Shown here: positions 35,727 through 45,228 of the stretch, one piece after another
Layout: each line of letters opens with the position of its first letter
How positions within the stretch are numbered: position 1 is the first letter of the stretch
Source of the DNA: Tatumella punctata
GTDB taxonomy: Bacteria > Pseudomonadota > Gammaproteobacteria > Enterobacterales > Enterobacteriaceae
DNA: 64,000 nucleotides
Assembly: GCF_039523735.1 (NCBI RefSeq)
Contig: NZ_BAAAFW010000008.1
Coordinates: 1-64,000, forward strand
Direction: 5' to 3'
Notes under the pieces: model-generated
The model's database searches: none
What the model was told of the DNA's origin: nothing
What the model saw: the letters and a program-made list of their open reading frames with translations, nothing else
Position numbers and translations under genes: made by a program

Positions 35727-36533
35727 ATGTCAGCAGATAATGATACAGCTGTATATCAGGGGGTAACCGCCCCGGTTGCCCGGGCAGCATTTCGTCAGGG
35801 GCGGGTGATGCCGACTGCCGGTATTGCCCCCGGCATGACCCAGGCCAATATGATTGCTTTACCGGCCGACAGGGCCTGGGATTTTTTGCTGTATGCGCAG
35901 CGTAACCCCAAAGCCTGTCCGGTACTGGATGTGATAGAAGCCGGAAAAACAACGACCCCGCTGGCAGCAGGCGCAGATATCAGCCGCGATCTTCCTCTAT
36001 ACCGGGTCTGGCGGGATGGCGCACTGGCCGAAGAAATTGCCGATGCGTCGTCACTCTGGGCACAGCATCCGGATCTGGTGACCTTTCTTATTGGCTGTAG
36101 TTTTACCTTTGAGACACCGTTGCAGCAAGCCGGTATTGAGATCCGGCATATTAGCGCCGGTTGTAATGTCCCCATGTATCGCACTAACCGTCAGTGTCGT
36201 CCGGCGGGATGTTTACAGGGCGAAATGGTGGTTTCAATGCGGCCGGTGGCGGCGGATCGGGTAGCAGATGCGGTGGCAATCACTGCCCGCTATCCCGCAG
36301 TACATGGTGCGCCGGTACATATTGGTGAGCCTGCGGCACTGGGGATCCGTGATCTGGCGCAGCCTGACTTCGGTGATGCCGTACAGATTAAACCGGGGGA
36401 AATCCCCGTGTTCTGGGCCTGCGGAGTGACTCCCCAGGCGGCAGTGATGGCCTCGCGGTTACCTTTTGCTATCAGCCACGCTCCGGGCCATATGTTTATT
36501 ACTGATATCGCCGACAGCAGCTTTCATGTATGA
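35727..36533 (+). CDS. Putative hydro-lyase, D-glutamate cyclase family (DUF1445)
   Basis: 268 residues. QGVTAPVARAAFRQG, GCSFTFE and the C-terminal SHAPGHMFITDI are family hallmarks. Some relatives act as D-glutamate cyclase (mitochondrial DGLUCY) and bacterial ones are linked to 5-oxoproline or amino acid metabolism. The transporter next door may supply its substrate. Confidence 0.82.
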   Translation: MSADNDTAVYQGVTAPVARAAFRQGRVMPTAGIAPGMTQANMIALPADRAWDFLLYAQRNPKACPVLDVIEAGKTTTPLAAGADISRDLPLYRVWRDGALAEEIADASSLWAQHPDLVTFLIGCSFTFETPLQQAGIEIRHISAGCNVPMYRTNRQCRPAGCLQGEMVVSMRPVAADRVADAVAITARYPAVHGAPVHIGEPAALGIRDLAQPDFGDAVQIKPGEIPVFWACGVTPQAAVMASRLPFAISHAPGHMFITDIADSSFHV

Positions 36534-36540
36534 CAACGGA

Positions 36541-37443
36541 TTATTCCCTGTCATGGGGGGACTGACCGGCCTGCGGGCCGGCAGCAAGGGCAGCGACAGT
36601 CTTTTCACCACTGGCATCCAGTGGCAGGTAAACCAGCAACCTCGAACCATCGCGTGGTGCTGAATACCAGTTCATCTGCTGCAGAGTAATAGTACCAAGT
36701 TGCGGATGGTTAAAGTTCTTTATATGATTTTCGATGCTGCGGATTTCATAGTGCTGATTCCACAATTCATGAAACCGCGGAGATACGGTAAAAAAACGTT
36801 CCAGCAGCGTATCCCAGCGCGGGTCCCCGCGGTATTCTGCCATTCCGGCACGGAAATAAGCGACAAATACGGGTAACACTTTGTCTTCCCCACAGAAACG
36901 GCTGCGCCATTCGGCACTGGTCAGGTACTGATAAATACAGTTGCGATCTTCCGGCGGTACCTGATCCAGGTCGACGCCCATTAACCGGCAAAAACTCTGG
37001 TTATAGCCAATCAGATCAAAATTAGGCCGTTCCAGTGCTGCCGGATTAGGCATCAGCGATCGTAGCAGCCGCTGGGAAGCGGGCCCGGCTTGCTGACACA
37101 CGGAAGAAGGCGGCTCTCCGGGCACCGGCAGTCCCGCCAGTATAAACAGGTAGCGGGTTTCGGCCGGGGTACATTGCAGTGCCTGGCTGACCGAGGCCAG
37201 TACGGCAGCCGAAGGTTTCATCTGCCGGCCCTGTTCCAGCCAGGTATACCAGGTCACCCCGACATCGGCCAGCATGGCCACTTCTTCCCTGCGCAGACCG
37301 GGTGTCCGGCGACGGCCACTGCGCGGTAATCCAAGCCTTTGAGGATCAAGACTTTCTCTGCGGGTACGTAAAAAGGTGGCCAGCAGCTGGCGGCTGTTTC
37401 TTTCAGGAGAACTGAGGGTGGCCTGGCGGGTGATGATAGTCAC
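36541..37443 (-). CDS. HTH regulator with MmyB-like sensor domain
   Basis: 300 residues. XRE-type HTH (GLRREEVAMLADVGVTWYTWLEQGR, about 50-85) with RTPGLRR typical of the MmyB group, then a PAS-like MmyB domain (about 120-290) that binds fatty-acid-like ligands in studied relatives. Divergent from an MFS exporter; the 107-bp gap carries a 26-bp palindrome. Confidence 0.88.
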   Translation of the reverse strand: MTIITRQATLSSPERNSRQLLATFLRTRRESLDPQRLGLPRSGRRRTPGLRREEVAMLADVGVTWYTWLEQGRQMKPSAAVLASVSQALQCTPAETRYLFILAGLPVPGEPPSSVCQQAGPASQRLLRSLMPNPAALERPNFDLIGYNQSFCRLMGVDLDQVPPEDRNCIYQYLTSAEWRSRFCGEDKVLPVFVAYFRAGMAEYRGDPRWDTLLERFFTVSPRFHELWNQHYEIRSIENHIKNFNHPQLGTITLQQMNWYSAPRDGSRLLVYLPLDASGEKTVAALAAGPQAGQSPHDRE

Positions 37444-37467
37444 TGAAACTCCTGCATAGTAGTGCCA

Positions 37468-37493
37468 GTACCAGTATAAACAGCTACTGGTAC
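37468..37493. promoter_or_regulatory. 26-bp palindromic operator between regulator and exporter
   Basis: GTACCAGTA (37468-37476) and TACTGGTAC (37485-37493) form an exact inverted repeat of nine bases with an eight-base centre. It sits in the only gap between the divergent XRE-family regulator and DHA2 exporter genes. Confidence 0.75.
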
Positions 37494-37550
37494 CCTGTTA
37501 AATTATCGTCAATACTACGGCCAGAAAGTGAATCACGCAACGGAGTTTCA

Positions 37551-38972
37551 ATGAACGCTTCACCTGCCTCGCCGGGGAAAATCGGCCTGATACTGTTATT
37601 AACCGCCCAAATGCTGCCACTGATCGATACGTCGATTACTAATGTGGCACTGGACTCTATTACCCGTTCTCTGGCGAGTACTGCCACAGATCTGGAGCTG
37701 ATTGTCGCCCTGTACGGGGTGGCATTTGCTGTTTGTCTGGCCGTCGGCAGTAAACTGGGTGACAACTATGGCCGGCGGCGGGTACTGCTGGCCGGGGTGG
37801 TTATTTTTGGTATTGCTTCATTATTTTGTGGTCTGGCCGGAAGCGTCAATACCCTGTTAGTGTCGCGGACAATACAGGGGGCCGGAGCGGCATTAATTGT
37901 CCCGCAGATCCTCGCCACTCTGCATGTGACGCTGAAAGGCACTGCCCATGCGCGGGCGATCAGTCTGTACAGCGGGATCGGCGGTATCGCCTTTATTATC
38001 GGTCAGATGGGGGGCGGCTGGCTGGTTTCGGCGGATATCGCCGGTCTGGGCTGGCGTAATGCCTTTTTTATTAATGTTCCTATTTGCCTGCTGGTATTGC
38101 TGTTCAGCCGACACTTTATTCCTGAAACCCGCAGTGACAGGGCATCACGTATCGACTGGCAGGGCACATTGTTACTGGCAATCATTCTTTGCTGTCTGTT
38201 GTTTCCGCTGGCTCTCGGCCCCTCTCTGCACTGGCCGTGGCAAATGCAAGTGATGCTGCTGATTACTGTGCCACTGGCATTACTGATGCGTAAAGGGGCG
38301 CTGGCCCAGCAACAGCGCGGTCAGCAGCCGCTGTTACCGCCGCATTTGCTGAAACTGCCAGGGGTACGCTTTAGTTTATTGATCGCATTTCTTTTTTTCA
38401 GCTGCTGGTCAGGATTTATGTTCTGCATGGCACTGACGTTACAGGCCGGTGCCGGAATGGGGCCCTTACAGTCCGGAAACAGTTTTATTGTGCTGGGAGT
38501 GGCTTATTTTCTGTCGGCTCTCTATGCCCCGAAGCTGATCCGTCGTTATTCGACGGCCCCGGTGTTACTGACCGGCATTTTAATTCAGGTCAGCGGGGTA
38601 TTGGTGCTGATGATGACCCTCTGGATACTGGGGAATTCAACCGGCGCCCTGGCTATCGCCCCGGGCAGCATTTTACTTGGGCTGGGTCAGGCAATTATTG
38701 TTAACTGCTTTTACCGGGTAGGGATGCGGGATATCCCGGCCAGCGATGCCGGGGCCGGAAGCGCGATTCTCAGTACCCTGCAGCAGGCAGCCCTTGGATT
38801 AGGTCCTGCCGTTGCCGGTGCAGTTTACCTGCATCAGTATCATCAGCAGGGCAGTTACCCGCAGGCGATGGCCGGGTTTCTGGCCGCCGAAGCGCTGGTC
38901 ATGCTGATTCTGGCAGCGGCAACCCTGATAAAACGTAAATCTCTTGCAGAACCGGCACCGGCCGGACAGTAA
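37551..38972 (+). CDS. DHA2-type MFS exporter
   Basis: 473 residues, fourteen predicted transmembrane segments. LPLIDTSITNVAL (motif D1), GSKLGDNYGRRRVLL (motif A) and IPETRSDRASRIDW place it in the drug:H+ antiporter-2 family. Start ATG has CGGAG upstream. Likely induced when the adjacent MmyB-type repressor binds its ligand. Confidence 0.88.
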   Translation: MNASPASPGKIGLILLLTAQMLPLIDTSITNVALDSITRSLASTATDLELIVALYGVAFAVCLAVGSKLGDNYGRRRVLLAGVVIFGIASLFCGLAGSVNTLLVSRTIQGAGAALIVPQILATLHVTLKGTAHARAISLYSGIGGIAFIIGQMGGGWLVSADIAGLGWRNAFFINVPICLLVLLFSRHFIPETRSDRASRIDWQGTLLLAIILCCLLFPLALGPSLHWPWQMQVMLLITVPLALLMRKGALAQQQRGQQPLLPPHLLKLPGVRFSLLIAFLFFSCWSGFMFCMALTLQAGAGMGPLQSGNSFIVLGVAYFLSALYAPKLIRRYSTAPVLLTGILIQVSGVLVLMMTLWILGNSTGALAIAPGSILLGLGQAIIVNCFYRVGMRDIPASDAGAGSAILSTLQQAALGLGPAVAGAVYLHQYHQQGSYPQAMAGFLAAEALVMLILAAATLIKRKSLAEPAPAGQ

Positions 38973-39091
38973 ATGGCGGCAGCGATGGCACTCAGGCACA
39001 GTGCTATCCGGTCAGGGGCTATTACCGGCCATATTGTGTTCGCCGCCTGCTCCCCCGGCAGGCGGATGGGTCGTAAATAAGGAAGCGGGTA

Positions 39092-40012
39092 GTGCTGAAA
39101 GAAAATTTTAACGAACTACAAAACTTTCTGGTGGTAGCCAGGGAACGCAGCTTTACTAAAGCCGCGGCCCGGTTAGGAGTATCCCAGTCGGCGCTGAGTC
39201 ACGGGATGAAAGCCCTGGAGAACCGCCTTAACCTGCGGTTGCTGACACGAACTACCCGCAGTGTGGCACCGACTGAGGCCGGAGAACGGCTGATTGCCTG
39301 CCTGGCACCGCGCCTGTCGGCACTGGAACAGGAGTTTGATGCCCTGTTACAACTGAGTGGTCAGCCGACAGGCAGTTTACGGTTGTCTGTCAGTGAGCAT
39401 GCGCTGGAAAGCCTGCTATGGCCTAAAATAAAGCTCTTTACCCGCCAGTATCCGCAAATCAGTATTGAACTGGTGGCCGATAACCGTTTTATCGATATTG
39501 TTGAGCAGCGGTTTGATGCCGGAGTCCGGCTCGGGGAAAGTATCGAAAAAGATATGGTGGCAGTACCTATCGGCCCCGATATACGGATGGTGGTTGCCGG
39601 TTCTCCGGACTACTTTGCCGCACGGGGGATCCCGCAGACTCCGCAGGATTTACTGCAACACCAGTGTATTAATATGCGCCTGCCCGGAAGCGGTGCATTG
39701 TATCACTGGGAATTTGAAGCACAGGGCAAGCCGCTGCGGGTACGGGTTAACGGGGCACTGATCATCAGCAGCCTTTCACAACGCATTGATGCAGCGCTTT
39801 GCGGGCTGGGACTGGTATTTGTCCCCGCGGACCAGATATCAGAGGCGATTGCCGGGGGACGGTTACTGACGGTACTTGATGACTGGTGCCCGGCTTTTGC
39901 CGGGTACTCTCTCTATTATCCGAGCCGAAGACAGCACCCGGCAGCATTTTCCCTGCTGATTGAAGCACTGCGCCACCGGCCAGAGCTTTCGCCGACGCAG
40001 GCCGGAGTGTAG
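39092..40012 (+). CDS. LysR-family regulator
   Basis: 306 residues from a GTG at 39092, eight bases after AAGGAA. HTH at about 8-67 (FLVVARERSFTKAAARLGVSQSALSHGMKALE); effector domain of the CrgA/AaeR type (LRLSVSEHALESLLWP). No divergent partner; the neighbour at 40026 (EamA transporter) is convergent. Confidence 0.88.
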   Translation: MLKENFNELQNFLVVARERSFTKAAARLGVSQSALSHGMKALENRLNLRLLTRTTRSVAPTEAGERLIACLAPRLSALEQEFDALLQLSGQPTGSLRLSVSEHALESLLWPKIKLFTRQYPQISIELVADNRFIDIVEQRFDAGVRLGESIEKDMVAVPIGPDIRMVVAGSPDYFAARGIPQTPQDLLQHQCINMRLPGSGALYHWEFEAQGKPLRVRVNGALIISSLSQRIDAALCGLGLVFVPADQISEAIAGGRLLTVLDDWCPAFAGYSLYYPSRRQHPAAFSLLIEALRHRPELSPTQAGV

Positions 40013-40025
40013 CAGGGCAGAAACT

Positions 40026-40907
40026 TCAGCGGGATTTATACTTACCGATAAGCCCCGGTACTACCAGTGACAAGACAATAATCAGACAGCCGACAATCTG
40101 ATCGATGTTGATTTTTTCGGCCAGAATCAGGTACGAAAAGACATACGCCGCCGGCAATTCGATGGTCACCAGCATACCGGCCAGTGACGGGGCGGTTCTT
40201 GGCATCCCCAGCCCGAACAGTAATACGGGCAGTATTGACGAGAATACGGCGGTTAACAGCGACCAGTAACTGTCGGTGGTAAACGGCGAAATATCGACGT
40301 TATCTTTCATGACACAGATGGCGGTAATAAACGCCCCGAGAGTCAGTAATCTGGCCTTATCAATAACACGGCTTTCTTTGGCTATCTGTGATGACGAAAG
40401 TATCACCAGGCTATAGCAGAGAGCCGCCCCCAGTCCCCAGCTGATACCGATAATGTTCAGGCGCATCGACCCGCGAAAGACCCCGGTGGCAATGGCGACC
40501 CCGGTGATAATACAGAGTAACAACAGTATATCTTTACGGGCGACAGGCGTTCTTCTGATAATGGCGTTAATGAGCGGCACAATCCATGACGACTGCATCA
40601 TCAGTAATGTTGCTGTCGGGACTCCGATATAAAAGACCGACTGAAAAAAGCAGTAAGTGACGCCCAGTAGCGGCATCCCTGTAAACAAGGCGATAGCTTT
40701 TTCTCTGGTCGGGATGGTGGCTTTTTTATTCCGGGTAAACTCCGACAGCACAAAAAACAGAATAAAAGAGAATAAGTATTGTGTGGCAATAATGTTACTG
40801 GTGTGTGCGCCATGGCGGAGTGCCAGACTGAGTATAATCCCCGGCATGCCATAACAGATGGCTCCTGCAATGATCATTATTGCGCCAGCAGCGTGTTTAT
40901 TTAACAT
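40026..40907 (-). CDS. EamA-family (DMT) transporter
   Basis: Start set at ATG 40907, five bases after AGGAG; the frame runs 14 codons further. 293 residues with ten transmembrane segments in two EamA repeats (AGAICYGMPGIILSL, ..LSLVVPGLIG). Likely exporter of amino acids or metabolites. Located next to the DgkA-like gene on the same strand but 309 bp away, so a link to the lipid cluster is unproven. Confidence 0.8.
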   Translation of the reverse strand: MLNKHAAGAIMIIAGAICYGMPGIILSLALRHGAHTSNIIATQYLFSFILFFVLSEFTRNKKATIPTREKAIALFTGMPLLGVTYCFFQSVFYIGVPTATLLMMQSSWIVPLINAIIRRTPVARKDILLLLCIITGVAIATGVFRGSMRLNIIGISWGLGAALCYSLVILSSSQIAKESRVIDKARLLTLGAFITAICVMKDNVDISPFTTDSYWSLLTAVFSSILPVLLFGLGMPRTAPSLAGMLVTIELPAAYVFSYLILAEKINIDQIVGCLIIVLSLVVPGLIGKYKSR

Positions 40908-41216
40908 TATTGCTCCTTTAAATAACCGATACTCCAGCCTGCCACCCACGGCTCTGTCGTTATGATTAGTGTATGCAAATGAATTAACATCAATAATTAA
41001 GATGTTTCCGGCCGGTTATTGATAACACAGAGACCGGTACAGCCGGCAGCCGAAACCTGCCGGGAAGGGTATTGCACCATCAGTATTGTTGTTCCACTGC
41101 CCGGTCACTGGCCGGTTTCAGATGAAAACGGCTAAAGTATAGCAGCGAAAAGGTGGCTTGAGCAGGGATAATTCTGAGAAACAGTGTAGGTCAGTGGCGG
41201 GAAAATTAACTGGCCA

Positions 41217-41582
41217 TCAGCCCCACACCAGTACCACGGTCCACACCAGAATAGTCAGGGTTACGGCCACCAGCTGGGCGGCACCGCTGATATCCTTTGC
41301 TCTTTTTGAAAGGGGGTGGATCTGTGAGGATATGCGGTCAACGACGGTTTCGATGGCCGTATTCAGGAGTTCCACCACCAGTAACAAGAAACTGCAGGCG
41401 ATCAATAGCAGTTTTTCCAGCGGCGGGACAGGCAAAAACAGGATAATGACCAGCAGCACACTATTAATAATGATTAACTGACGAAAAGCCTCTTCCGTAG
41501 AGAGTGCATTTTTAAACCCCTGCCAGGAGTTATTGATACTGGCAGTTAATCTTGCTAATCCTTTTTTTCTGCTCAGATTCAT
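41217..41582 (-). CDS. dgkA: DgkA-like integral membrane lipid kinase
   Basis: 121 residues with three transmembrane helices. Catalytic and metal ligands of DgkA are kept: Glu30, Glu71, Asn74 and Glu78 in VELLNTAIETVVDRI (E. coli Glu28, Glu69, Asn72, Glu76). DgkA phosphorylates diacylglycerol with ATP, and the E. coli enzyme also phosphorylates ceramide in vitro. Enterobacterial dgkA normally sits beside plsB/lexA; this copy stands next to sphingolipid genes and is rather diverged, so a ceramide or long-chain-base kinase is a fair inference. Confidence 0.9.
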   Translation of the reverse strand: MNLSRKKGLARLTASINNSWQGFKNALSTEEAFRQLIIINSVLLVIILFLPVPPLEKLLLIACSFLLLVVELLNTAIETVVDRISSQIHPLSKRAKDISGAAQLVAVTLTILVWTVVLVWG

Positions 41583-41727
41583 AAAAATAATATTTTCCTT
41601 GTTGCGGTCAGTGTTAACCCGCGCTGGCCGGTCAGCACCGGCAGTAACAGGGTGATTACCGCCTTCTCAGTCACAGTTCTTCGTCTGTTACAGGTCAACG
41701 GGTAATTGCCCTGTGGGGGGGCTGAGG

Positions 41728-42864
41728 CTATACCGGCGATGACAGTTGTTTATGATAGATACGGTAGCGTTTATAAACCACGGCACCAATCCGCTCCAGG
41801 ATAGTGCGCATTCCGCTATTCGATTCCAAAATCCACGACATTTCCAGGCAATCAATCCGGTGGCGGGCGAAAGGCTCACGTAATGCTTCGATCAGTAATA
41901 AGGCAATAACCGGCCCGAGGCGGCTGAACTGATATTCGTGACGGACGCCCATTAAAGGGACTCTGGCTGTGCGTACACCACGGATTTTCAATCGCCACAA
42001 TAGCCGGGCCCAGCCAAAGGGGAACAGGCTGCCATTCAGGCCGTTAATGGCTTCATTAATATTGGGCAGGCCGACGATAAATGCGCAGGGCACGCCATTG
42101 ATTTCGGCAATGTAAATCATATCATCGGGCACCAGATATTTCAGTTGTCCCCCCATAGTGGCGAATTCATGGGCAGTAAAGGGGACAAATCCGCGGTTGT
42201 GCTGCCAGCCGGAGTTGAAAATATCACGCAGCAACTGCATTTCTGCGGAGAACTGCTTACGGTCCAGACGCCGAAGGGTGACTTTGCTGCTGGCCTGTGA
42301 CATCAGTTTTCTCAGTGAGTCTGAGAAACACAGGTCTGTCCTTTTCATCCGGTAGGCCAGTAAATCCGTATCCTGAGCGTATCCCTGTTGTTCCAGACAG
42401 GCAGCGTAATAGGGTTTACCGTGGTTCATCATCGCCGACGGCGGGGTATCAAAACCGTCAATCAGTAATCCGCTTTCCTGATTAATATTCAGGCTAAAGG
42501 GACCGGTAATCATCACTGCCCCTTTGGACCGCAGCCAGGCCTCTGCAGCAGTAAATAATGCAGCGAATACGGCATTATCGTCGATAGCATCAATCATACC
42601 GAAATGACCACTCTGGTTACCGTATAACTGCTGATGCAGGCGGTCGATCTGTGCCGTAATTCGTCCGACGATATGACCATTTTTTCTGGCCAGCCACGCC
42701 TGCCATTCGATATGTTCTGCAGCCGGATTTTTGTCTGAAAGATGTTCTGCACGTTCGACAAATAAAGGAATGATCCAGTTCGGGTCATCAGGGTACAATG
42801 ATGAAGGAAAATTAATAAAATCTTTAAGATCGTCTTTATCCTGTACAGCGTCAATTTGAATCAT
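41728..42864 (-). CDS. GNAT-type N-acyltransferase, bCerS/YghO-like
   Basis: 378 residues. N-terminal region with LYPDDPNWIIPL, then ITGPFSLNINQESGLLIDGF and a C-terminal GNAT-like core (MIYIAEINGVPCAFIVGLP, RAPLMGVRHEYQF, LLLIEALRE, CLEMSWILESN). Resembles E. coli YghO and, as I recall, the bacterial ceramide synthase of Caulobacter, which acylates the amino group of the sphingoid base. Divergent from the acyl-AMP ligase/SPT operon; upstream of dgkA on the same strand. Confidence 0.78.
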   Translation of the reverse strand: MIQIDAVQDKDDLKDFINFPSSLYPDDPNWIIPLFVERAEHLSDKNPAAEHIEWQAWLARKNGHIVGRITAQIDRLHQQLYGNQSGHFGMIDAIDDNAVFAALFTAAEAWLRSKGAVMITGPFSLNINQESGLLIDGFDTPPSAMMNHGKPYYAACLEQQGYAQDTDLLAYRMKRTDLCFSDSLRKLMSQASSKVTLRRLDRKQFSAEMQLLRDIFNSGWQHNRGFVPFTAHEFATMGGQLKYLVPDDMIYIAEINGVPCAFIVGLPNINEAINGLNGSLFPFGWARLLWRLKIRGVRTARVPLMGVRHEYQFSRLGPVIALLLIEALREPFARHRIDCLEMSWILESNSGMRTILERIGAVVYKRYRIYHKQLSSPV

Positions 42865-43476
42865 AAAAAGCCTTAAATAATATTACCGGCATCAGCCAGT
42901 ACCGGTCAGTAACGGGGTATTTATATAACGGATATACTCACTGCCTCAGCAGCATTATTTCTTTCATTTATCTGAATAATAACTGGCGGAAAATATAATT
43001 TCATATTATATCCGATGGCTATTGCTATTCTCTTGCGGATGAAAAGTAATGACAGATATTTTTATAAAGCGTTAATCGTTTGGTGCTATTCAAAATAATA
43101 GTTAATTAATGATTAGCTCCTGTTAATCGGAGTTTAAGATTTTTTCAATCTGTTATACTGTATTTTTATCACTTAATGCCTTTGGGTGCTGTAAAACAAA
43201 TCAGAGATTCACTTTTAAACTACTTCCGGTTATTGTTTACGATATGTTTAACTTTGTTCGATCGCCGATAATACAAGGTGACTTTATAATGTTCCGGTTA
43301 TAGCAGGGAAGTTTAGCTGCTGCTTGTTATTCTCACGGAGGTAAGCTGAAATAAAAATATTATCCTTTAGTGCGGGAGGATCTTCTCCGGGGAAAGCACT
43401 ATTCAGTGAATGTCTTAAAAAATAAAACAGTAGTTTTTCAACCAATAATATCTGTCGTCGTTGGTGAATTAAATTT
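42865..43476. other. AT-rich divergent control region of the lipid cluster
   Basis: 612 bp, visibly AT-richer than the genes on both sides. A possible extended -10, TGTTATACT (43151-43159), would give a leader of about 310 nt for the acyl-AMP ligase operon. A small frame at 43370-43552 has no ribosome site. The composition fits H-NS-type silencing; no coding gene is supported. Confidence 0.5.
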
Positions 43477-45228
43477 ATGGCTAATTTTTCTGTTAAAGAA
43501 ACCAGTGCTACCCATTCTCTTCCCATGCGTTATGCTGATTTTCCGTCGCTGACGGCAGCGTTAGATTATGCTGCCCGGGGAAACAGCGGAATGAATTTCT
43601 ATGATCGCCGTAATCAGCTGACTGAAGTACTGGACTACACTGAACTCAGGCTACGGGCAGTCTCTGCCGCCGGTCGTTTGCTGTCGCTGGGGCTGAAAAA
43701 AGGTGACCGTGTTGGCTTAATTGCCGAAACCAGCGCCGGGTTTGCTGAGTCATTTTTCGCCTGTCAGTATGCGGGGCTGATTGCGGTCCCGCTGGCAATT
43801 CCGATGGGGATCGGTCAGCGAGCCTCCTATATTACCCGGTTACAGGGCCTGATTAATGACTGCGCACCGGCAGTGATTATTAGCGGTGAAGAGTGGCTGT
43901 CGCTGGTTCGTTCGGCGATGACGCAGGGATCCGGCCCTTATGTCCTCAGTCATCAGGAGATGCGTGCCTTGCCCTGCGGCCGGATACCGCTGAGCGAACC
44001 GTCCGGCGATGATATTGCCTATCTGCAATATACTTCCGGCAGCACGCGCTTTCCGCGCGGGGTGATCATTACCCAGCGGGCGGTCATGGCCAATCTGCAG
44101 GTCATCAGCCATGATGGCATTAAATTACGTCCCGGCGATCGCTGTGTTTCCTGGCTGCCTTTTTACCATGATATGGGGCTGGTAGGGTTTCTGCTTACAC
44201 CGGTGGCGACCCAGTTATCCGTTGATTATCTGCGTACCCAGGACTTCGCCATGCGACCGTTACAGTGGCTGAAACTGATTGATAAAAACCGCGGTACTGT
44301 CACGGTGGCACCACCGTTTGGTTATGATCTCTGTTTACGCCGCAGCAGTGAGAAAGAACTGGCAGGGATGGATCTCTCCTGTCTGCGGGTTGCGGGGGTC
44401 GGTGCCGAACCTATTCCTGCGGAACTGTTAGCCCGGTTCAGTGAGCACTTTGCCGTGGTCGGCGCTAACCCGACGGCATTTATGCCCTGCTATGGGCTGG
44501 CTGAAAATACCCTGGCGGTGAGTTTTTCTGATGAAAACTGCGGCGTACAGACGGATACGATCGACCGCGATATTCTGGAGTACGAGGGGCGGGCGGCTGT
44601 ACCATCTGCCCGTACCCGCGCAGTATCTGTGTTTGTTAACTGCGGTAAAGCATTACCCGGTCACCGTATTGAAATCAGAAATGAAGCCGGAATGAGACTG
44701 CCTGAGCAACAGGTCGGCCATATCTGTATTTCCGGCCCCAGCCTGATGAGTGGCTATTTTGGTGACCCGCAAATACGAAAACAACTGCTGAATAACGGAT
44801 GGATGGACACGGGAGATCTCGGATACCAGTCGGCAGGTTACCTGTATGTCACCGGACGTAAAAAAGATTTAATTATCATCCGCGGCCGCAATATCTGGCC
44901 ACGGGATATTGAGTATCTGGCGGAGTCGGAACCCGAAGTGAACAGGGGCGATGCCATCGCTTTTGTGACGGAGGATCACGGGGAGAATGCCCGGATAATC
45001 CTGCAAATCCAGTGTCGGATCAGCTCAGAAGAACGTCGTAAACAGCTGGTCCGCTCGTTATCTGCCAGCATCCAGAGCGAATTCGGGGTGGTGGTGGAGA
45101 TCGAACTGTTGCCGCCCCATAGTCTGCCGCGTACTTCTTCCGGTAAACCGGCGAGGGCAGAAGCGAGGAAGCGCTGGATGACCACGGCAGTCTGTCCTGC
45201 GCTGCCGGTCCCCGGATTCGCCCCATGA
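43477..45228 (+). CDS. Fatty acyl-AMP ligase (FAAL-type acyl-ACP activator)
   Basis: 583 residues. Adenylate-forming signature YTSGSTRFPRG (185-195), FAAL motif NPTAFMPCYGLAENT and C-terminal RTSSGK with the catalytic Lys near 557. Activates a fatty acid to acyl-AMP and loads it on a carrier protein. In Caulobacter an enzyme of this type charges the dedicated ACP used by serine palmitoyltransferase. Overlaps the next gene by ATGA. Start ATG 43477 has a weak site. Confidence 0.88.
   Translation: MANFSVKETSATHSLPMRYADFPSLTAALDYAARGNSGMNFYDRRNQLTEVLDYTELRLRAVSAAGRLLSLGLKKGDRVGLIAETSAGFAESFFACQYAGLIAVPLAIPMGIGQRASYITRLQGLINDCAPAVIISGEEWLSLVRSAMTQGSGPYVLSHQEMRALPCGRIPLSEPSGDDIAYLQYTSGSTRFPRGVIITQRAVMANLQVISHDGIKLRPGDRCVSWLPFYHDMGLVGFLLTPVATQLSVDYLRTQDFAMRPLQWLKLIDKNRGTVTVAPPFGYDLCLRRSSEKELAGMDLSCLRVAGVGAEPIPAELLARFSEHFAVVGANPTAFMPCYGLAENTLAVSFSDENCGVQTDTIDRDILEYEGRAAVPSARTRAVSVFVNCGKALPGHRIEIRNEAGMRLPEQQVGHICISGPSLMSGYFGDPQIRKQLLNNGWMDTGDLGYQSAGYLYVTGRKKDLIIIRGRNIWPRDIEYLAESEPEVNRGDAIAFVTEDHGENARIILQIQCRISSEERRKQLVRSLSASIQSEFGVVVEIELLPPHSLPRTSSGKPARAEARKRWMTTAVCPALPVPGFAP

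Noticed and set aside
43370..43552. 60-codon frame before the acyl-AMP ligase
   Set aside because: No ribosome site, overlaps the real start by 76 bases in another frame. A leader peptide role is possible but unsupported.
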